The notes: generated by a model from the letters alone, not told the origin. A stretch of 64,000 bases of DNA from Marinithermofilum abyssi (GCF_014641195.1 NZ_BMHQ01000001.1:211199-275198); one strand, 5' to 3'; positions 38,778-47,738 are shown, numbered from the stretch's first letter. Translations and numbers: made by a program.

Positions 38778-39428
38778 ATGCCCCCTGAAACACGCTACTT
38801 CACAGTCAAAGGATACGGCGAAACGGAAATTCACATTCAACGTTCCCGTTTTATCGCTTATGTGGATCGGGCAGAAACGGAACAGGCAGCCATGCAATTC
38901 GTCGAATCGATTCAAAAAAAACACTGGAATGCCACCCATAATTGTTATGCTTTTGTGGTCAAAGAAGAGGTAGAGATTCAGCGCTCCTCCGATGACGGAG
39001 AACCTGCAGGCACAGCTGGACGGCCGATCCTGGAAGTGATCAAATCCCGGGAACTGATCAATACGGTAGTGGTCGTCACCCGGTATTTCGGCGGCATCAA
39101 GCTGGGAGCAGGCGGACTCGTCCGTGCATACAGCCAGTCCGCTTCTGCCGGAATCCAAGCGGCCAAAGAAGTGGAATGCCTGCTGCACCGGGCAGTAACC
39201 CTGATTATTGACTATCCCGCCGTGGGCAAAGTGGAACATGAACTGCGCTCCTTCAACTTTGTACTGGAATCACCGGAGTTCACGGACAAAGTTTCCTGGA
39301 AAATCTGGGTGCCTGTCGGCCAGGAGGAACTCCTTGTCGAGAAAGTGGCGGAGTGGACCAGCGGCCAAGGCAGGGTCAAACTCGGGGAAACCAAATATGT
39401 AGAAAAAGAAAAAAGGCCGCACCGTTGA
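38778..39428 (+). CDS. yvyE: YigZ/YvyE (IMPACT) family protein
   Basis: A 216-aa protein with the two-domain IMPACT/YigZ fold. The N-terminal UPF0029 domain contains RSRFIAYVDRAETEQAAMQF, the KKHWNATHNCYAFV stretch, SDDGEPAGTAGRPIL and TRYFGGIKLGAGGLVRAY. A small C-terminal EF-G-like domain follows. Cellular role unsettled; linked to translation or nucleotide binding. The ATG at 38778 follows AAGGAGGTGG. In Bacillus subtilis it also lies close to degU, comFA and an LCP gene, so the neighbourhood is conserved. Confidence 0.9.
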   Translation: MPPETRYFTVKGYGETEIHIQRSRFIAYVDRAETEQAAMQFVESIQKKHWNATHNCYAFVVKEEVEIQRSSDDGEPAGTAGRPILEVIKSRELINTVVVVTRYFGGIKLGAGGLVRAYSQSASAGIQAAKEVECLLHRAVTLIIDYPAVGKVEHELRSFNFVLESPEFTDKVSWKIWVPVGQEELLVEKVAEWTSGQGRVKLGETKYVEKEKRPHR

Positions 39429-39446
39429 TTGTGCGGGCTTTTTTTG
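39411..39446. terminator. Bidirectional terminator yvyE/metQ
   Basis: GCCGCAC/GTGCGGGC stem between A and T runs. It covers the yvyE stop and faces metQ from the other side. Confidence 0.8.
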
Positions 39447-39449
39447 TCG

Positions 39450-40250
39450 TTATTCGGAGACCGGAACAACGGCTCCTTTGTATTTTTTCTTGATGAATTC
39501 TTGGGTCTCTTTGGAAGTGAGGGCTTTGGCCAGCTCTTTGACCGCTTTTTTGTTCTCATTGCCCTTTTTCACCGCCAGCACGTTCACATAAGGAGAGTCC
39601 GTCCCTTCCAGGATCAGTGCGTCCTTTTGGGGGTTGAGCTTTGCCTGCAGGGCATAGTTGGTGTTAATCACGGCCACGTCCACTTGATCCAGCACCCGGG
39701 GCAAAGCCGCTGCTTCCAACAGCTTGAACTTCAGCTTTTTCGGGTTGGACTTGATGTTCTTCAGGGATTTATCCCCTTTGCGGTTGTCCAGCTTGATCAA
39801 CCCTTCTTTATCCAGCAACAGCAAGACACGGGTAATTTCGCTGGTCGCGTTGGGGAGCGCCACGGTAGCGCCATTTTTCAACTGCGAAATGTTTTTGATT
39901 TTCTTGGAGTAAGCCCCCATCGGCTCAATGTGTACTCCGGTCACTTTGGTAAGATGCCAACCGCGCTCTTTATTGGTCGCTTCCATCCACGGTACATGCT
40001 GGAAGAAGTTTGCATCCAGCTGACCTTCTTCCACCGCTTTGTTCGGAAGAACATAATCCTGAAAGACTTTCACCTGCAGGTTAATACCTTTTTTCTGCAG
40101 CTGAGGTTTTACATGTTCCAGTATTTCTGCATGAGGCACTTGGCTGGCTCCCACCGTGATGGTGTTTTCATCTTTGCCGACAGATCCGCAAGCCGCGGTG
40201 ACCGATACCAGCGCAAGCGCCAGTACGAGAGTCATCATCTTTTTCCACAT
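39450..40250 (-). CDS. metQ: Methionine ABC transporter substrate-binding lipoprotein
   Basis: A 266-aa NlpA-family receptor with lipobox TAACG after a signal peptide. Typical segments are VGASQVPHAEILEHVKPQL, LPNKAVEEGQLDANFFQHVPWM, GVHIEPMGAYS, and ALPNATSEITRVLLLL. It is the last gene of metN-metI-metQ, controlled by an S-box riboswitch. Confidence 0.95.
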   Translation of the reverse strand: MWKKMMTLVLALALVSVTAACGSVGKDENTITVGASQVPHAEILEHVKPQLQKKGINLQVKVFQDYVLPNKAVEEGQLDANFFQHVPWMEATNKERGWHLTKVTGVHIEPMGAYSKKIKNISQLKNGATVALPNATSEITRVLLLLDKEGLIKLDNRKGDKSLKNIKSNPKKLKFKLLEAAALPRVLDQVDVAVINTNYALQAKLNPQKDALILEGTDSPYVNVLAVKKGNENKKAVKELAKALTSKETQEFIKKKYKGAVVPVSE

Positions 40251-40306
40251 GTCTCTTTTTCCTCCCGGTTTAATAAGTTTTTAATCCAAAGGAAAGGAGC
40301 TTTTGA

Positions 40307-40963
40307 TTAACGTTTATCCAATCGGCGGGAAACAAAGTCCCCGATCAATTGCACGATTTGCACCAAGATGATAAGCAAGAGGCCGCAAACATACAACATG
40401 CCGTCATTAAAGGATTGGAAACCGAACCGGAATGCGGCATCTCCCAATCCACCGCCGCCGACCACACCGGCCATAGCAGAAAAACTGATCAGCGTGACAC
40501 ACGTCACGGTCAAACCGGAGATCAAGGCGGGAGTTGACTCAGGCAATAGTACCTTGGTCACTATCCCAAACCGGGTGGTACCCATGGCCCGTGCTGCTTC
40601 GATCACTCCTTTGTCCACTTCCCGCAGCGCCGTTTCCACCATCCGTGCATAAAAGGGTGCTGCACCGGCGATCAGCGGAATCGTAGCTGCGGTCGGCCCC
40701 AATGAAGTCCCAACCAACAACTGTGCAAGAGGAAAGAGGAATAATACCAGCACGATAAAGGGTACGGCCCGGAAAAAGTTAACCACGGCGGCGACCGCTT
40801 TTTGCAGCCACGGTAGCTCCAGAATGTGTCCCCGATCCGTTATCACTAACAGGATGCCCAAGGGAATACCGAACAACGCGGTGAAAAAGGTGGAGATCCC
40901 CACCATATAGACGGTTTCCCAAGTGGCTTGCGTCACCAGATTCCAATCCACCTCATTAAACAT
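40307..40963 (-). CDS. metI: Methionine ABC transporter permease
   Basis: A 218-aa membrane permease with five helices and the binding-protein-dependent transport signature ([32 protein letters not shown] in the full protein). It overlaps metN by 8 bp, and AAGGTGG lies before its ATG. Confidence 0.95.
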   Translation of the reverse strand: MFNEVDWNLVTQATWETVYMVGISTFFTALFGIPLGILLVITDRGHILELPWLQKAVAAVVNFFRAVPFIVLVLFLFPLAQLLVGTSLGPTAATIPLIAGAAPFYARMVETALREVDKGVIEAARAMGTTRFGIVTKVLLPESTPALISGLTVTCVTLISFSAMAGVVGGGGLGDAAFRFGFQSFNDGMLYVCGLLLIILVQIVQLIGDFVSRRLDKR

Positions 40964-41951
40964 CGGCTACCACCTTCACTTCTGCTTCCGCAGCTTGTTT
41001 CAACGCTTCAACGGATTGCTGCACTTTTTCATTATCTCCTGTCAACTGGAGAGTCAGAGGATGTTGATGATCGGCAGTCCCTTCGGCTTGCACAATCCGG
41101 AACGACACCCCGTGCTTCGCGGCTTCCTCTTCGATGCGGGCCAATCCCTCGGACAAACGGGGGAATGTCAGCCGGAGCACCGTACCGGTTTCCGTCGCCT
41201 CTTCCTCTCGTTTCAGCGTTTGACGGATCAATTGGCGTGTGATGGTTTGCTTCGGATTGCGGAAAATCTCATCCACTTTCCCGCTTTCCACAATTTGTCC
41301 ATTATCAATGACCGCCACCCGGCGACAAACCGCCTCCACCACACTCATTTCGTGGGTAATAAGAAGTGTCGTGATCCCGGTATCGCGATTAATCTCCTTT
41401 AACAGACGCAAAATGGACTGTGTGGTTTCCGGATCCAGGGCGGAGGTCGCTTCATCGCACAGCAAAACGTGGGGGTCATTGGCCAGCGCCCGGGCAATAC
41501 CGACCCGTTGCTTCTGACCGCCGGAAAGCTGTGCCGGATAAGCCTTGGCTTTATTGGCCAGCCCTACTCGCTCCAGCAGTTCTCCCACCTTCTGCTTGAT
41601 TTCCGCTTTCGATTTTCCCGCTACTTCCAGGGGAAAGGCCACGTTATCTTCTACCGTACGGGACCACAGCAGATTAAAATGCTGGAAGATCATTCCGATT
41701 TTTTTTCGGGCCTCCCGCAGTTCTCTTTCACCCAAGCGGGAGATCTCCTGTCCGTCTACCCGCACACTGCCTTGGGTAGGCGCCTCCAATCCGTTGATCA
41801 ATCGCAACAGGGTGCTCTTCCCGGCACCGCTGCGGCCGATGATCCCGTATATTTCCCCGCGTTCCACCTCGAAGTTGATATCCTGCAACGCGGTGACTTG
41901 CTCGTTTTTTCCTGCATCGTATACTTTGCTAACTCTCTTTAACTGAATCAT
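40956..41951 (-). CDS. metN: Methionine ABC transporter ATPase
   Basis: A 331-aa ATP-binding subunit: Walker [15 protein letters not shown], signature [15 protein letters not shown], Walker [14 protein letters not shown], then a C-terminal NIL regulatory domain of about 80 residues that binds methionine and inhibits transport. The ATG at 41951 has GAGGCGGTGA at correct distance; the GTG three codons earlier lies inside the site. It is the first gene after the S-box leader. Confidence 0.95.
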   Translation of the reverse strand: MIQLKRVSKVYDAGKNEQVTALQDINFEVERGEIYGIIGRSGAGKSTLLRLINGLEAPTQGSVRVDGQEISRLGERELREARKKIGMIFQHFNLLWSRTVEDNVAFPLEVAGKSKAEIKQKVGELLERVGLANKAKAYPAQLSGGQKQRVGIARALANDPHVLLCDEATSALDPETTQSILRLLKEINRDTGITTLLITHEMSVVEAVCRRVAVIDNGQIVESGKVDEIFRNPKQTITRQLIRQTLKREEEATETGTVLRLTFPRLSEGLARIEEEAAKHGVSFRIVQAEGTADHQHPLTLQLTGDNEKVQQSVEALKQAAEAEVKVVADV

Positions 41952-41973
41952 TGCTTTCACCGCCTCAAAATAA

Positions 41974-42008
41974 ATAAAAAATCCTTTCCGCAGATGCAGA
42001 AAGGATGG
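41974..42008 (-). terminator. S-box expression-platform terminator
   Basis: ATCCTTTC/GAAAGGAT stem followed by TTTTTTATTTATT on the minus strand, directly after the aptamer and before metN. When SAM is bound this hairpin forms and stops transcription. Confidence 0.9.
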
Positions 42009-42019
42009 ATGTTTTCAAT

Positions 42020-42148
42020 CCTTCTCTCATCTGCCAGAACAAAAGTCCTGCAGGAATTGGCACCTTTACCGCAAATCTTGCTGCGGTCGGTTGCCGGGCT
42101 TCATAGGGCCAGTCCCTCCGCCACTCTTGATAAGAGAAATTCCTTATC
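42020..42148 (-). promoter_or_regulatory. SAM-I (S-box) riboswitch of metNIQ
   Basis: The minus strand carries the conserved aptamer core CTTATCAAGAGTGGCGGAGG, then ACTGGCCCTATGAAGCCCGG and CAACC. The closing P1 helix TTCTCTTATC pairs with GATGAGAGAA. It turns off methionine uptake when SAM is high. Confidence 0.96.
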
Positions 42149-42170
42149 CGTATTCAAATGTTCATATCAC

Positions 42171-42199
42171 ATCGTACACGATCCGCGGACATCCGTCAA
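42171..42199 (-). promoter_or_regulatory. metNIQ promoter
   Basis: Minus strand TTGACG (42199-42194), 17 bp, TACGAT (42176-42171), about 25 bases before the aptamer. Confidence 0.65.
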
Positions 42200-42253
42200 T
42201 GGTAGTTGATGGATGATCCCCTATCTGCACTATATTACGAAATTTTGACGACT

Positions 42254-42281
42254 TTACTCCGACATTACATTTCCTTTACAA
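42254..42281 (+). promoter_or_regulatory. PhoP-box-like array A
   Basis: TTTACT (42254), ATTACA (42265) and TTTACA (42276) are spaced exactly 11 bases apart, the form of Bacillus PhoP direct repeats. A TATAAT at 42318-42323 follows 36 bases later, then the micro-protein gene at 42358. Confidence 0.6.
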
Positions 42282-42357
42282 ATGCCCGATTCACCACTAT
42301 GAGCGAAGGTTTTGCCGTATAATAAGTATCACCAAGAGGTACTCGGAGGTGCCCGTT

Positions 42358-42468
42358 ATGAACTACGTAGCAGTAGGAAAATCGTTTTGGCTGGGCATTT
42401 TCAACGCAAGCTTCATGAGCGTACCGTTGTGGCTGCTCTTTTATTTGACCCTTCGCATGTTCTTCTGA
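42358..42468 (+). CDS. Single-pass micro-protein, paralogue of the one at 60171
   Basis: A 36-aa protein, MNYVAVGKSFWLGIFNASFM plus SVPLWLLFYLTLRMFF. GGAGGTG lies 6-7 bases before the ATG, and a TATAAT lies about 35 bases upstream. It is one membrane helix with a short head. The core W-x-x-G-I/L-F-N-x4-S-V/L-P-L-W-x3-Y-L-x-V/L-R is shared with the 40-aa product at 60171-60293, although the two genes lie 18 kb apart at the two borders of the polysaccharide island. The function is unknown; it is possibly an accessory subunit of a membrane enzyme of that island. Confidence 0.72.
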   Translation: MNYVAVGKSFWLGIFNASFMSVPLWLLFYLTLRMFF

Positions 42469-42519
42469 TCCTTATGTGGACCGTTTAGATAGATCGGTAT
42501 AAACAGCTTCCGGATACGT

Positions 42520-42560
42520 CAAAAAAGGCTGCCGATGGCATTTTTGCTGGCAGCCTTTCT
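42520..42560. terminator. Bidirectional terminator, micro-protein / sugar transferase
   Basis: AAAGGCTGCC/GGCAGCCTTT stem. The minus-strand side is followed by TTTTTTGAC and ends the sugar-phosphate transferase gene; the plus-strand side ends the micro-protein gene. Confidence 0.75.
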
Positions 42561-42579
42561 GTTTCCATTTTATTGATCA

Positions 42580-43230
42580 TCATCGCGCACCGCTGCCCGT
42601 TAGAACAACCCACACGGTACGGAACAGGATTTTCATATCCAAGGCAAAGGATTGTTTTCGGATGTAATACATGTCCATGGAGAACTTTTCAGCCGGTGTG
42701 GCTTCATAACCGCCATTCACCTGAGCCCATCCCGTCAATCCCGGTTTTACCAAAAGACGCTGCTTAAATCCGGGAATCTCTTTGGCAAACTGTTCCGTGA
42801 ACACCTCACGTTCCGGACGCGGACCGATGAGGCTCATATCCCCTTTGAGGACATTGATCAGTTGGGGCACTTCGTCAATCCGGGTTTTACGGATAAACTT
42901 GCCGACGCGAGTCACCCGCGGATCATCTTTGGAGGCCCATTGCGGACCGTTTTTCTCAGCATCCGTCCGCATAGACCGCAGCTTGATCACGTAAAATTTC
43001 TTTCCTTGCAACCCGACGCGTTCCTGTTTGTAGAAAACGGGTCCTTTGGACTCCAGCTTGATTGCAATCGCCGTCAATATCAGCACGGGAAGCGTAAAGA
43101 GCAAAAGAGCGATGGAAAAAATGATTTCAAATACCCGCTTAAACACCGGATAAGCACCGGTGGTACGAGGATGTGACAGCCCCTCCGTGCGCGCTTGCGA
43201 ATCTCTCTCGTAAGCCGCTTTGGATTGCAT
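42580..43230 (-). CDS. Undecaprenyl-phosphate sugar-phosphate transferase (initiating enzyme)
   Basis: A 216-aa polyisoprenyl-phosphate hexose-1-phosphate transferase that loads the first sugar on the lipid carrier. One N-terminal re-entrant helix (KRVFEIIFSIALLLFTLPVL) precedes the catalytic domain with the family marks PVFYKQERVG, KLRSMRTDAE, RKTRIDEVPQLINVLKGDMSLIGPRPE (in the full protein) and KPGLTGWAQVNG. It is the short form without the extra N-terminal membrane domain. The start at 43230 follows AGGAG at 10 bases. It has its own promoter preceded by PhoP-like boxes. Confidence 0.93.
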   Translation of the reverse strand: MQSKAAYERDSQARTEGLSHPRTTGAYPVFKRVFEIIFSIALLLFTLPVLILTAIAIKLESKGPVFYKQERVGLQGKKFYVIKLRSMRTDAEKNGPQWASKDDPRVTRVGKFIRKTRIDEVPQLINVLKGDMSLIGPRPEREVFTEQFAKEIPGFKQRLLVKPGLTGWAQVNGGYEATPAEKFSMDMYYIRKQSFALDMKILFRTVWVVLTGSGAR

Positions 43231-43323
43231 CCGCAAACCACTCCTGCCGTTTTTGAAGTCGTGTGTTGTATGTCGCCGGGAAAATTCCGTTCCCGACGGA
43301 TCTGTCTTTTACGGGAATGTTAC

Positions 43324-43358
43324 GGTACCAGCACGTGACTTCCTCGTCAACTGGTACC
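43324..43358 (-). promoter_or_regulatory. Leader hairpin of the sugar-phosphate transferase
   Basis: A perfect 8-bp inverted repeat GGTACCAG/CTGGTACC with a 19-nt loop begins right at the predicted transcription start. It may be an operator or an mRNA-stabilising hairpin. Confidence 0.5.
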
Positions 43359-43359
43359 A

Positions 43360-43388
43360 AGTATACTGCAGAACCCGCCGTTTTACAA
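43360..43388 (-). promoter_or_regulatory. Sugar-phosphate transferase promoter
   Basis: Minus strand TTGTAA (43388-43383), 17 bp, TATACT (43365-43360). Confidence 0.65.
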
Positions 43389-43405
43389 TAGGTCCTGTAA
43401 CGTAT

Positions 43406-43433
43406 TTTACAATCACTTTACAATCATGTTACA
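43406..43433 (+). promoter_or_regulatory. PhoP-box-like array B
   Basis: TTTACA (43406), TTTACA (43417) and GTTACA (43428), each 11 bases apart, lie 18-45 bases upstream of the -35 of the sugar-phosphate transferase. A further TTTACA overlaps that -35 (43382-43387). Confidence 0.65.
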
Positions 43434-43484
43434 AACAAGAGAAGGCAGTACGGAGAGCAATCAACGGGCCGTCAGCGGTTAGAC

Positions 43485-44408
43485 CTATCTGCCCATACAC
43501 TCTTTGTAGTATTCGTATGTTTGCTTCAGTCCGGTTTCCAGGCCGACTGCAGGTGTCCAGTCCAATCGTTCCAAAGCCCGGCGATTGTCAAAATAGCTGT
43601 ACTTAATATCCCCCGGACGCTCTTCTCCATATACCGGCTGGATTTCTTTTCCGCTCACGGCTTGTAAGGTTTTTACCAAATCGTTCAGACTGGTGCTTTT
43701 CCCGGTACCCAGGTTGAGCACTTCTCCGTCCGCCTGACTGAGAGCAGCCACATTGGCGTTTGCCACGTCATCTACATAAATGTAGTCCCGCGTTTGCTCT
43801 CCATCACCGAAAATAATGAGATCCTCACCCTTCAGCAACCGGTCGATGAATATGGAAATGACGGCGCCTTCCCCTTTGGCTACTTGACGGATGCCGTATA
43901 CATTGGCATACCGAAAAATCGTGTACCGCAAGCCGTACAATTCATGATAGGCATGCAAGTAGTGTTCCGGCGTATATTTGGAAATGCCGTAGGGAGAAAG
44001 CGGTCGGACGGGGTGCTTTTCATCGATGGGTAAATACTCCGGGTTGCCGTAGACGGCCGCGGAAGAAGCGTAGACCACCTTTTCCACTCCGTAACGGCGG
44101 CAGCCTTCTAGCACTCGGATGGTGCCCTGGATATTGATCTGTGCATCCCGGATCGGATCCTCCACCGAAACCGGTACCGCAGATTGAGCCGCCTGATGGA
44201 TGACTGCTTGGGGCCGCTCCCGTTCAAACACTTCCAAAATCCGCTCGTCTTCGATATTCATCCGGTAAAATGAAGCTTCGGGGTGAATGTAGCTTTCATC
44301 TCCCGTGCTGAGATTATCTACAATGACTACGTCGTCTCCACGAGCGATCAATTTGTCGACGATGTGTGAACCGATAAAACCTGCTCCACCTGTGACCAGC
44401 ACTTTCAT
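43485..44408 (-). CDS. NAD-dependent epimerase (UDP-glucose/UDP-GlcNAc 4-epimerase-like)
   Basis: A 307-aa short-chain dehydrogenase of the GalE type. It has the NAD-binding TGGAGFIGSHIVD, the catalytic Ser and the Tyr-Lys pair in YASSAAVYG and SPYGISKY, and the substrate segment RYANVYG. It probably epimerises a UDP-hexose or UDP-N-acetylhexosamine for the polysaccharide of this island. The precise sugar is not readable. It lies between the priming transferase and the TPP enzyme. Confidence 0.9.
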   Translation of the reverse strand: MKVLVTGGAGFIGSHIVDKLIARGDDVVIVDNLSTGDESYIHPEASFYRMNIEDERILEVFERERPQAVIHQAAQSAVPVSVEDPIRDAQINIQGTIRVLEGCRRYGVEKVVYASSAAVYGNPEYLPIDEKHPVRPLSPYGISKYTPEHYLHAYHELYGLRYTIFRYANVYGIRQVAKGEGAVISIFIDRLLKGEDLIIFGDGEQTRDYIYVDDVANANVAALSQADGEVLNLGTGKSTSLNDLVKTLQAVSGKEIQPVYGEERPGDIKYSYFDNRRALERLDWTPAVGLETGLKQTYEYYKECMGR

Positions 44409-44782
44409 CGTACATACAACTCCCTTTCACCCGTCAATATATCCTTCTCTCAACATCTAGAACGGTTGGAACCTACCTGTGCATTCCCCTTATCCGACGA
44501 AAGGCGTTTTACGGGGTTCAATCCATTCAACGCGATTCTCTCCTGTTAGGTTCCCCTGACCGTCCAATTGGAAAAAACCTTCTTTTTGCCCGATGTCCGG
44601 AAGATGAATGTATCGATGGCCGTTCACCTTCCCATTTATATGAGAGGACAACCGACAATAGTCTCTTTTTCCTGTGTTGAGGGTATGGTTACCAATCCTC
44701 TCCCGCTGCTCATTTTCCACCCTACACCAGTTCATTCGGATGTTCCGCATTTTTATGTGACAGTTCCGTGAACTTCGGCAGC
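44409..44782. other. Intergenic region downstream of the TPP enzyme
   Basis: About 370 bases. An 86-codon minus-strand frame (44490-44750) is open but lacks a binding site and a recognisable family, so it is not called. No other structure was seen. Confidence 0.4.
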
Positions 44783-44812
44783 AAAAAAAGCTCCCTTAGA
44801 ATAGGGAAAGCG
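44783..44812 (-). terminator. Terminator of the acetolactate-synthase-like gene
   Basis: GCTTTCCCT/AAGGGAGC hairpin followed by seven T on the minus strand. Confidence 0.8.
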
Positions 44813-44872
44813 GCAAAAATCTATCTTCGCGAAAGAAAAATCAAGTTGGCCATTGGCCCTCGCAACAATTGA

Positions 44873-46507
44873 TCAACTGCGTTTATCGTGTCCTCTCAAC
44901 CGTTGCGTCAGCTTCATGTTTTCGCCGTAGTCTATCGGACAATCGATGACCACGGGGCCGTCCTGTTTAAACGCCCGTTCCAGTAGCGGCTGCAGCTCTT
45001 CTGTGCGTTCCACCCTGTATCCGCGAGCCCCGTAAGCTTCTGCCAATTTGACGAGATCCGGGTTGCCAAATCGAACATGAGCAGAGCGGCCAAAGTGTAC
45101 CTCTTGCTCCCATTCGATTAAACCGTACCCTCCATCCCGCCATACAACAATCACGATCGGCAACTCCAACCGAACCGCCGTCTCCAACTCCTGTACATTC
45201 ATCTGAAAGGCACCATCGCCGCACAATGCCGCCACTTTTCTCCCGGGATCGGCCAGTTTGACTCCGATCGCACCGGGTAACGCAATCCCCATGGAAGCCA
45301 GTCCATTGGAGATGAAGCAGGTCTGGGGATGATAGCAGGGAAACAGTCGCCCCGCCCATACCTTATGGGCTCCTACATCCACCAACAAACGGTCTTCCGG
45401 ATTCATAACTTCCCTTAAATCAAGCAAAAACCGCTGCGGTTTCACCGGATAGGAGTCGTCCTTTTCTCCAGAACGAAGTTCCTTCCATATTCGTTCATGC
45501 AGGGATTCCCAATAGGGATCTTTTTCTTTCGGTTCCACGGCTTCCGCCAATCGGTGGAGATTGGACGGGATGCCGCCCACCACAGTGGCGGACACCGGAT
45601 AATGGGCATCTACTTCCGGTTGCTGGCTGTCGATATGAACCACAGGTACTCCCTTGGAATTCCACATTTCGGGCGGAGTTTCCACCATGTCATACCCGAC
45701 AGCGATGATCAGGTCCGCCCGGAGTGCTGCATTCAGCGGGAGATCATCCGGATATAAACCCATGGGCAGGCTCAAGGGATGGGAGCAGGGAAGAGACCCT
45801 TTACCCATGAATGTCTCTAACACAGGTGCCTGCAGTTTCTCGGCCAGCTTCCGGATTCCCTCTTCCCCGCCGGCCCGGGATACGCCGTTGCCCGCCAAAA
45901 TCACCGGGGTCTTAGCACGGTTTACCTGCTGGACGGCCTGTTCCATTTCCGAAGGGGAGGCCAAACCTTGGGACACCACATTCCATGGAAGCGGCCGGCC
46001 ATCGGCCTCCATCGCCGCCACATCTTCCGGCAGGCTGATATGTACGGCTCCTGGCTTCTCACTGGCTGCCGTACGGAAGGATTTACGGATGATTTCCGGC
46101 ACGCTCTCCGGTTGATGAATGGTCGTCCGCCACTTTACCACCGGTTGGAACAACGCCTCCAAGTCCAGATATTGATGGGATTCCTTATGAAACGTGCCCA
46201 GCCCCGACTGACCGGAGATGGCTACCAAAGGAGCGTGATCCATGTTCGCATTGGCCACTCCCGTCACCAAGTTGGTGGCACCAGGCCCCAAGGTGGACAG
46301 ACAAACCCCGGGGATTCCCGTTATCTTTCCCACAGCGGAAGCCATCATCGCCGCCCCCTGCTCATGGCGGGTCACCACAAACTGAATAGACGAGTTGCGC
46401 AATGCATCGATCAAATCCAGATTTTCTTCACCGGGAACACCGAAAATCCAGCGAACCCCTTCGTTCTCCAATGAACGGACGAATAACTCTGCAACCTTCA
46501 TATCCAT
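44873..46507 (-). CDS. Acetolactate synthase-like TPP enzyme
   Basis: A 544-aa thiamine-diphosphate enzyme with the catalytic Glu in RHEQGAAMMASA and the TPP/Mg motif CGDGAFQMNVQELETAVRLELPIV (in the full protein). The overall pattern is closest to catabolic acetolactate synthase (AlsS), which makes acetolactate from pyruvate without a small subunit. No alsD (acetolactate decarboxylase) or ilvN neighbours it, so another pyruvate- or oxalyl-type substrate is possible. AAAGGAG lies 6 bases before the ATG. It is surrounded by surface polysaccharide genes. Confidence 0.8.
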   Translation of the reverse strand: MDMKVAELFVRSLENEGVRWIFGVPGEENLDLIDALRNSSIQFVVTRHEQGAAMMASAVGKITGIPGVCLSTLGPGATNLVTGVANANMDHAPLVAISGQSGLGTFHKESHQYLDLEALFQPVVKWRTTIHQPESVPEIIRKSFRTAASEKPGAVHISLPEDVAAMEADGRPLPWNVVSQGLASPSEMEQAVQQVNRAKTPVILAGNGVSRAGGEEGIRKLAEKLQAPVLETFMGKGSLPCSHPLSLPMGLYPDDLPLNAALRADLIIAVGYDMVETPPEMWNSKGVPVVHIDSQQPEVDAHYPVSATVVGGIPSNLHRLAEAVEPKEKDPYWESLHERIWKELRSGEKDDSYPVKPQRFLLDLREVMNPEDRLLVDVGAHKVWAGRLFPCYHPQTCFISNGLASMGIALPGAIGVKLADPGRKVAALCGDGAFQMNVQELETAVRLELPIVIVVWRDGGYGLIEWEQEVHFGRSAHVRFGNPDLVKLAEAYGARGYRVERTEELQPLLERAFKQDGPVVIDCPIDYGENMKLTQRLRGHDKRS

Positions 46508-46788
46508 AGGATGCTCCTTTGTCCAGTCCTTAGACGATGATAGCGGGACTATTATTGTTATAATAACCCATTCCCTCTCGATATCTGATTAAACATGATG
46601 CTGGATTTCAAATGGCAGTCCATCCATTTACAGTAATTGACGGTTGATCTTTTTTCTCAAAGGCATTTTACAATAGAGATGTCATATTGAACCATTTTTG
46701 TTTTTTGTTTTAAATTCGACGGAATGCGGGTATAAACCATCTTTGTGGTATTACAGACGCTTAAGAAAGAAAGAGAGGTTCATATTCT
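46508..46788. other. Divergent promoter region, TPP enzyme / LCP 3
   Basis: About 280 AT-rich bases. Single TTTACA hexamers occur at 46627 and 46667, but not in 11-base register. No gene. Confidence 0.4.
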
Positions 46789-47697
46789 ATGGCAAAGTGG
46801 CTGAAGATCTTTCTCACGCTGATCGTCATCGGCGCGGGGATCATCGGATATTATGGATATCATCTCTATGATGCGATTAATAAAGCGTATCAACCTTCGG
46901 AACGGCTAAAATCGGACAAGCGGCCGAGTGCGGTGGATATATCCGAAGAGCCGGTATCCATCCTGTTGATGGGAGTGGACAAACGGCAACATGACTCCGG
47001 CCGCTCCGATACATTGATGGTGATGACCATCAACCCCAAGGAAAAAACCGTGCAGATGATGAATATCCCCCGGGATACCTATATGGAGATTCCGGGTCAC
47101 GGATATGATAAGATCAACCACGCCTACGCATACGGCGGAACCGATCTGACCATCCGCACGGTAGAGAACTTCCTGGACATTCCGATCGATCACTATGCCA
47201 AGGTCAACATGGAAGGATTCCGCCGGATCGTGGATGAACTGGGCGGCGTCACCGTCCATGTCCCCTTCACTTTCGAATTCAGAGGGAAACTATATCAAAA
47301 AGGCAAAATGACCCTGAACGGCGACGAGGCCCTCGGCTTTGCCCAAATGCGGAAAGTGGATCCTCGAGGGGACTTCGGCCGCAACGACCGACAACAACAA
47401 GTGATCAAAGGCATCCTGGAAAAAGGCACATCCGTGTACGCCATTCCCAAACTGGACAATATCCTGAAGCACGTGGGAGAAAACGTGGTGACGGACATTT
47501 CGCCCATCGAGATGATCCAACTGCAACGCATCTATTCGGAAATGGATCGCAAACAGATGAAAAGCCTCCACATCAATGGCACTGACCGCACCATCGGCGG
47601 CATCTACTATTTCGTTGTGGATCCACAGGAGAAACAACGGATTCAACATAAACTGAAACACCATCTGCGACTGGACAGCATGAATACCCGGCGCTAA
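46789..47697 (+). CDS. LytR-CpsA-Psr (LCP) family protein 3
   Basis: A 302-aa LCP transferase. An N-terminal helix (FLTLIVIGAGIIGYYGYHL) precedes the domain with LLMGVDKRQHDSGRSDTLMVM, MMNIPRDTYMEI, DKINHAYAYGG and GFAQMRKVDPRGDFGRNDRQQQ. It lies inside the polysaccharide island, so it is the best candidate for attaching that polymer to peptidoglycan. It ends in a strong terminator shared with the glycosyltransferase opposite. Confidence 0.93.
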   Translation: MAKWLKIFLTLIVIGAGIIGYYGYHLYDAINKAYQPSERLKSDKRPSAVDISEEPVSILLMGVDKRQHDSGRSDTLMVMTINPKEKTVQMMNIPRDTYMEIPGHGYDKINHAYAYGGTDLTIRTVENFLDIPIDHYAKVNMEGFRRIVDELGGVTVHVPFTFEFRGKLYQKGKMTLNGDEALGFAQMRKVDPRGDFGRNDRQQQVIKGILEKGTSVYAIPKLDNILKHVGENVVTDISPIEMIQLQRIYSEMDRKQMKSLHINGTDRTIGGIYYFVVDPQEKQRIQHKLKHHLRLDSMNTRR

Positions 47698-47738
47698 AAA
47701 ACACCCCCTGTACTCAGAAGTACAGGGGGTGTTTTTAT
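47696..47738. terminator. Bidirectional terminator LCP 3 / glycosyltransferase
   Basis: Stem ACACCCCCTGTACT/AGTACAGGGGGTGT with A and T runs on each side. Confidence 0.9.

Noticed and set aside
44490-44750. 86-codon minus-strand frame between the epimerase and the TPP enzyme
   Set aside because: No ribosome binding site, no recognisable family, and it starts in AT-rich sequence; it could be a decayed fragment but cannot be supported as a gene.
46627-46672. Further PhoP boxes upstream of LCP 3
   Set aside because: Two TTTACA hexamers are present but 40 bases apart, not in 11-base register, so they do not meet the pattern of the other arrays.
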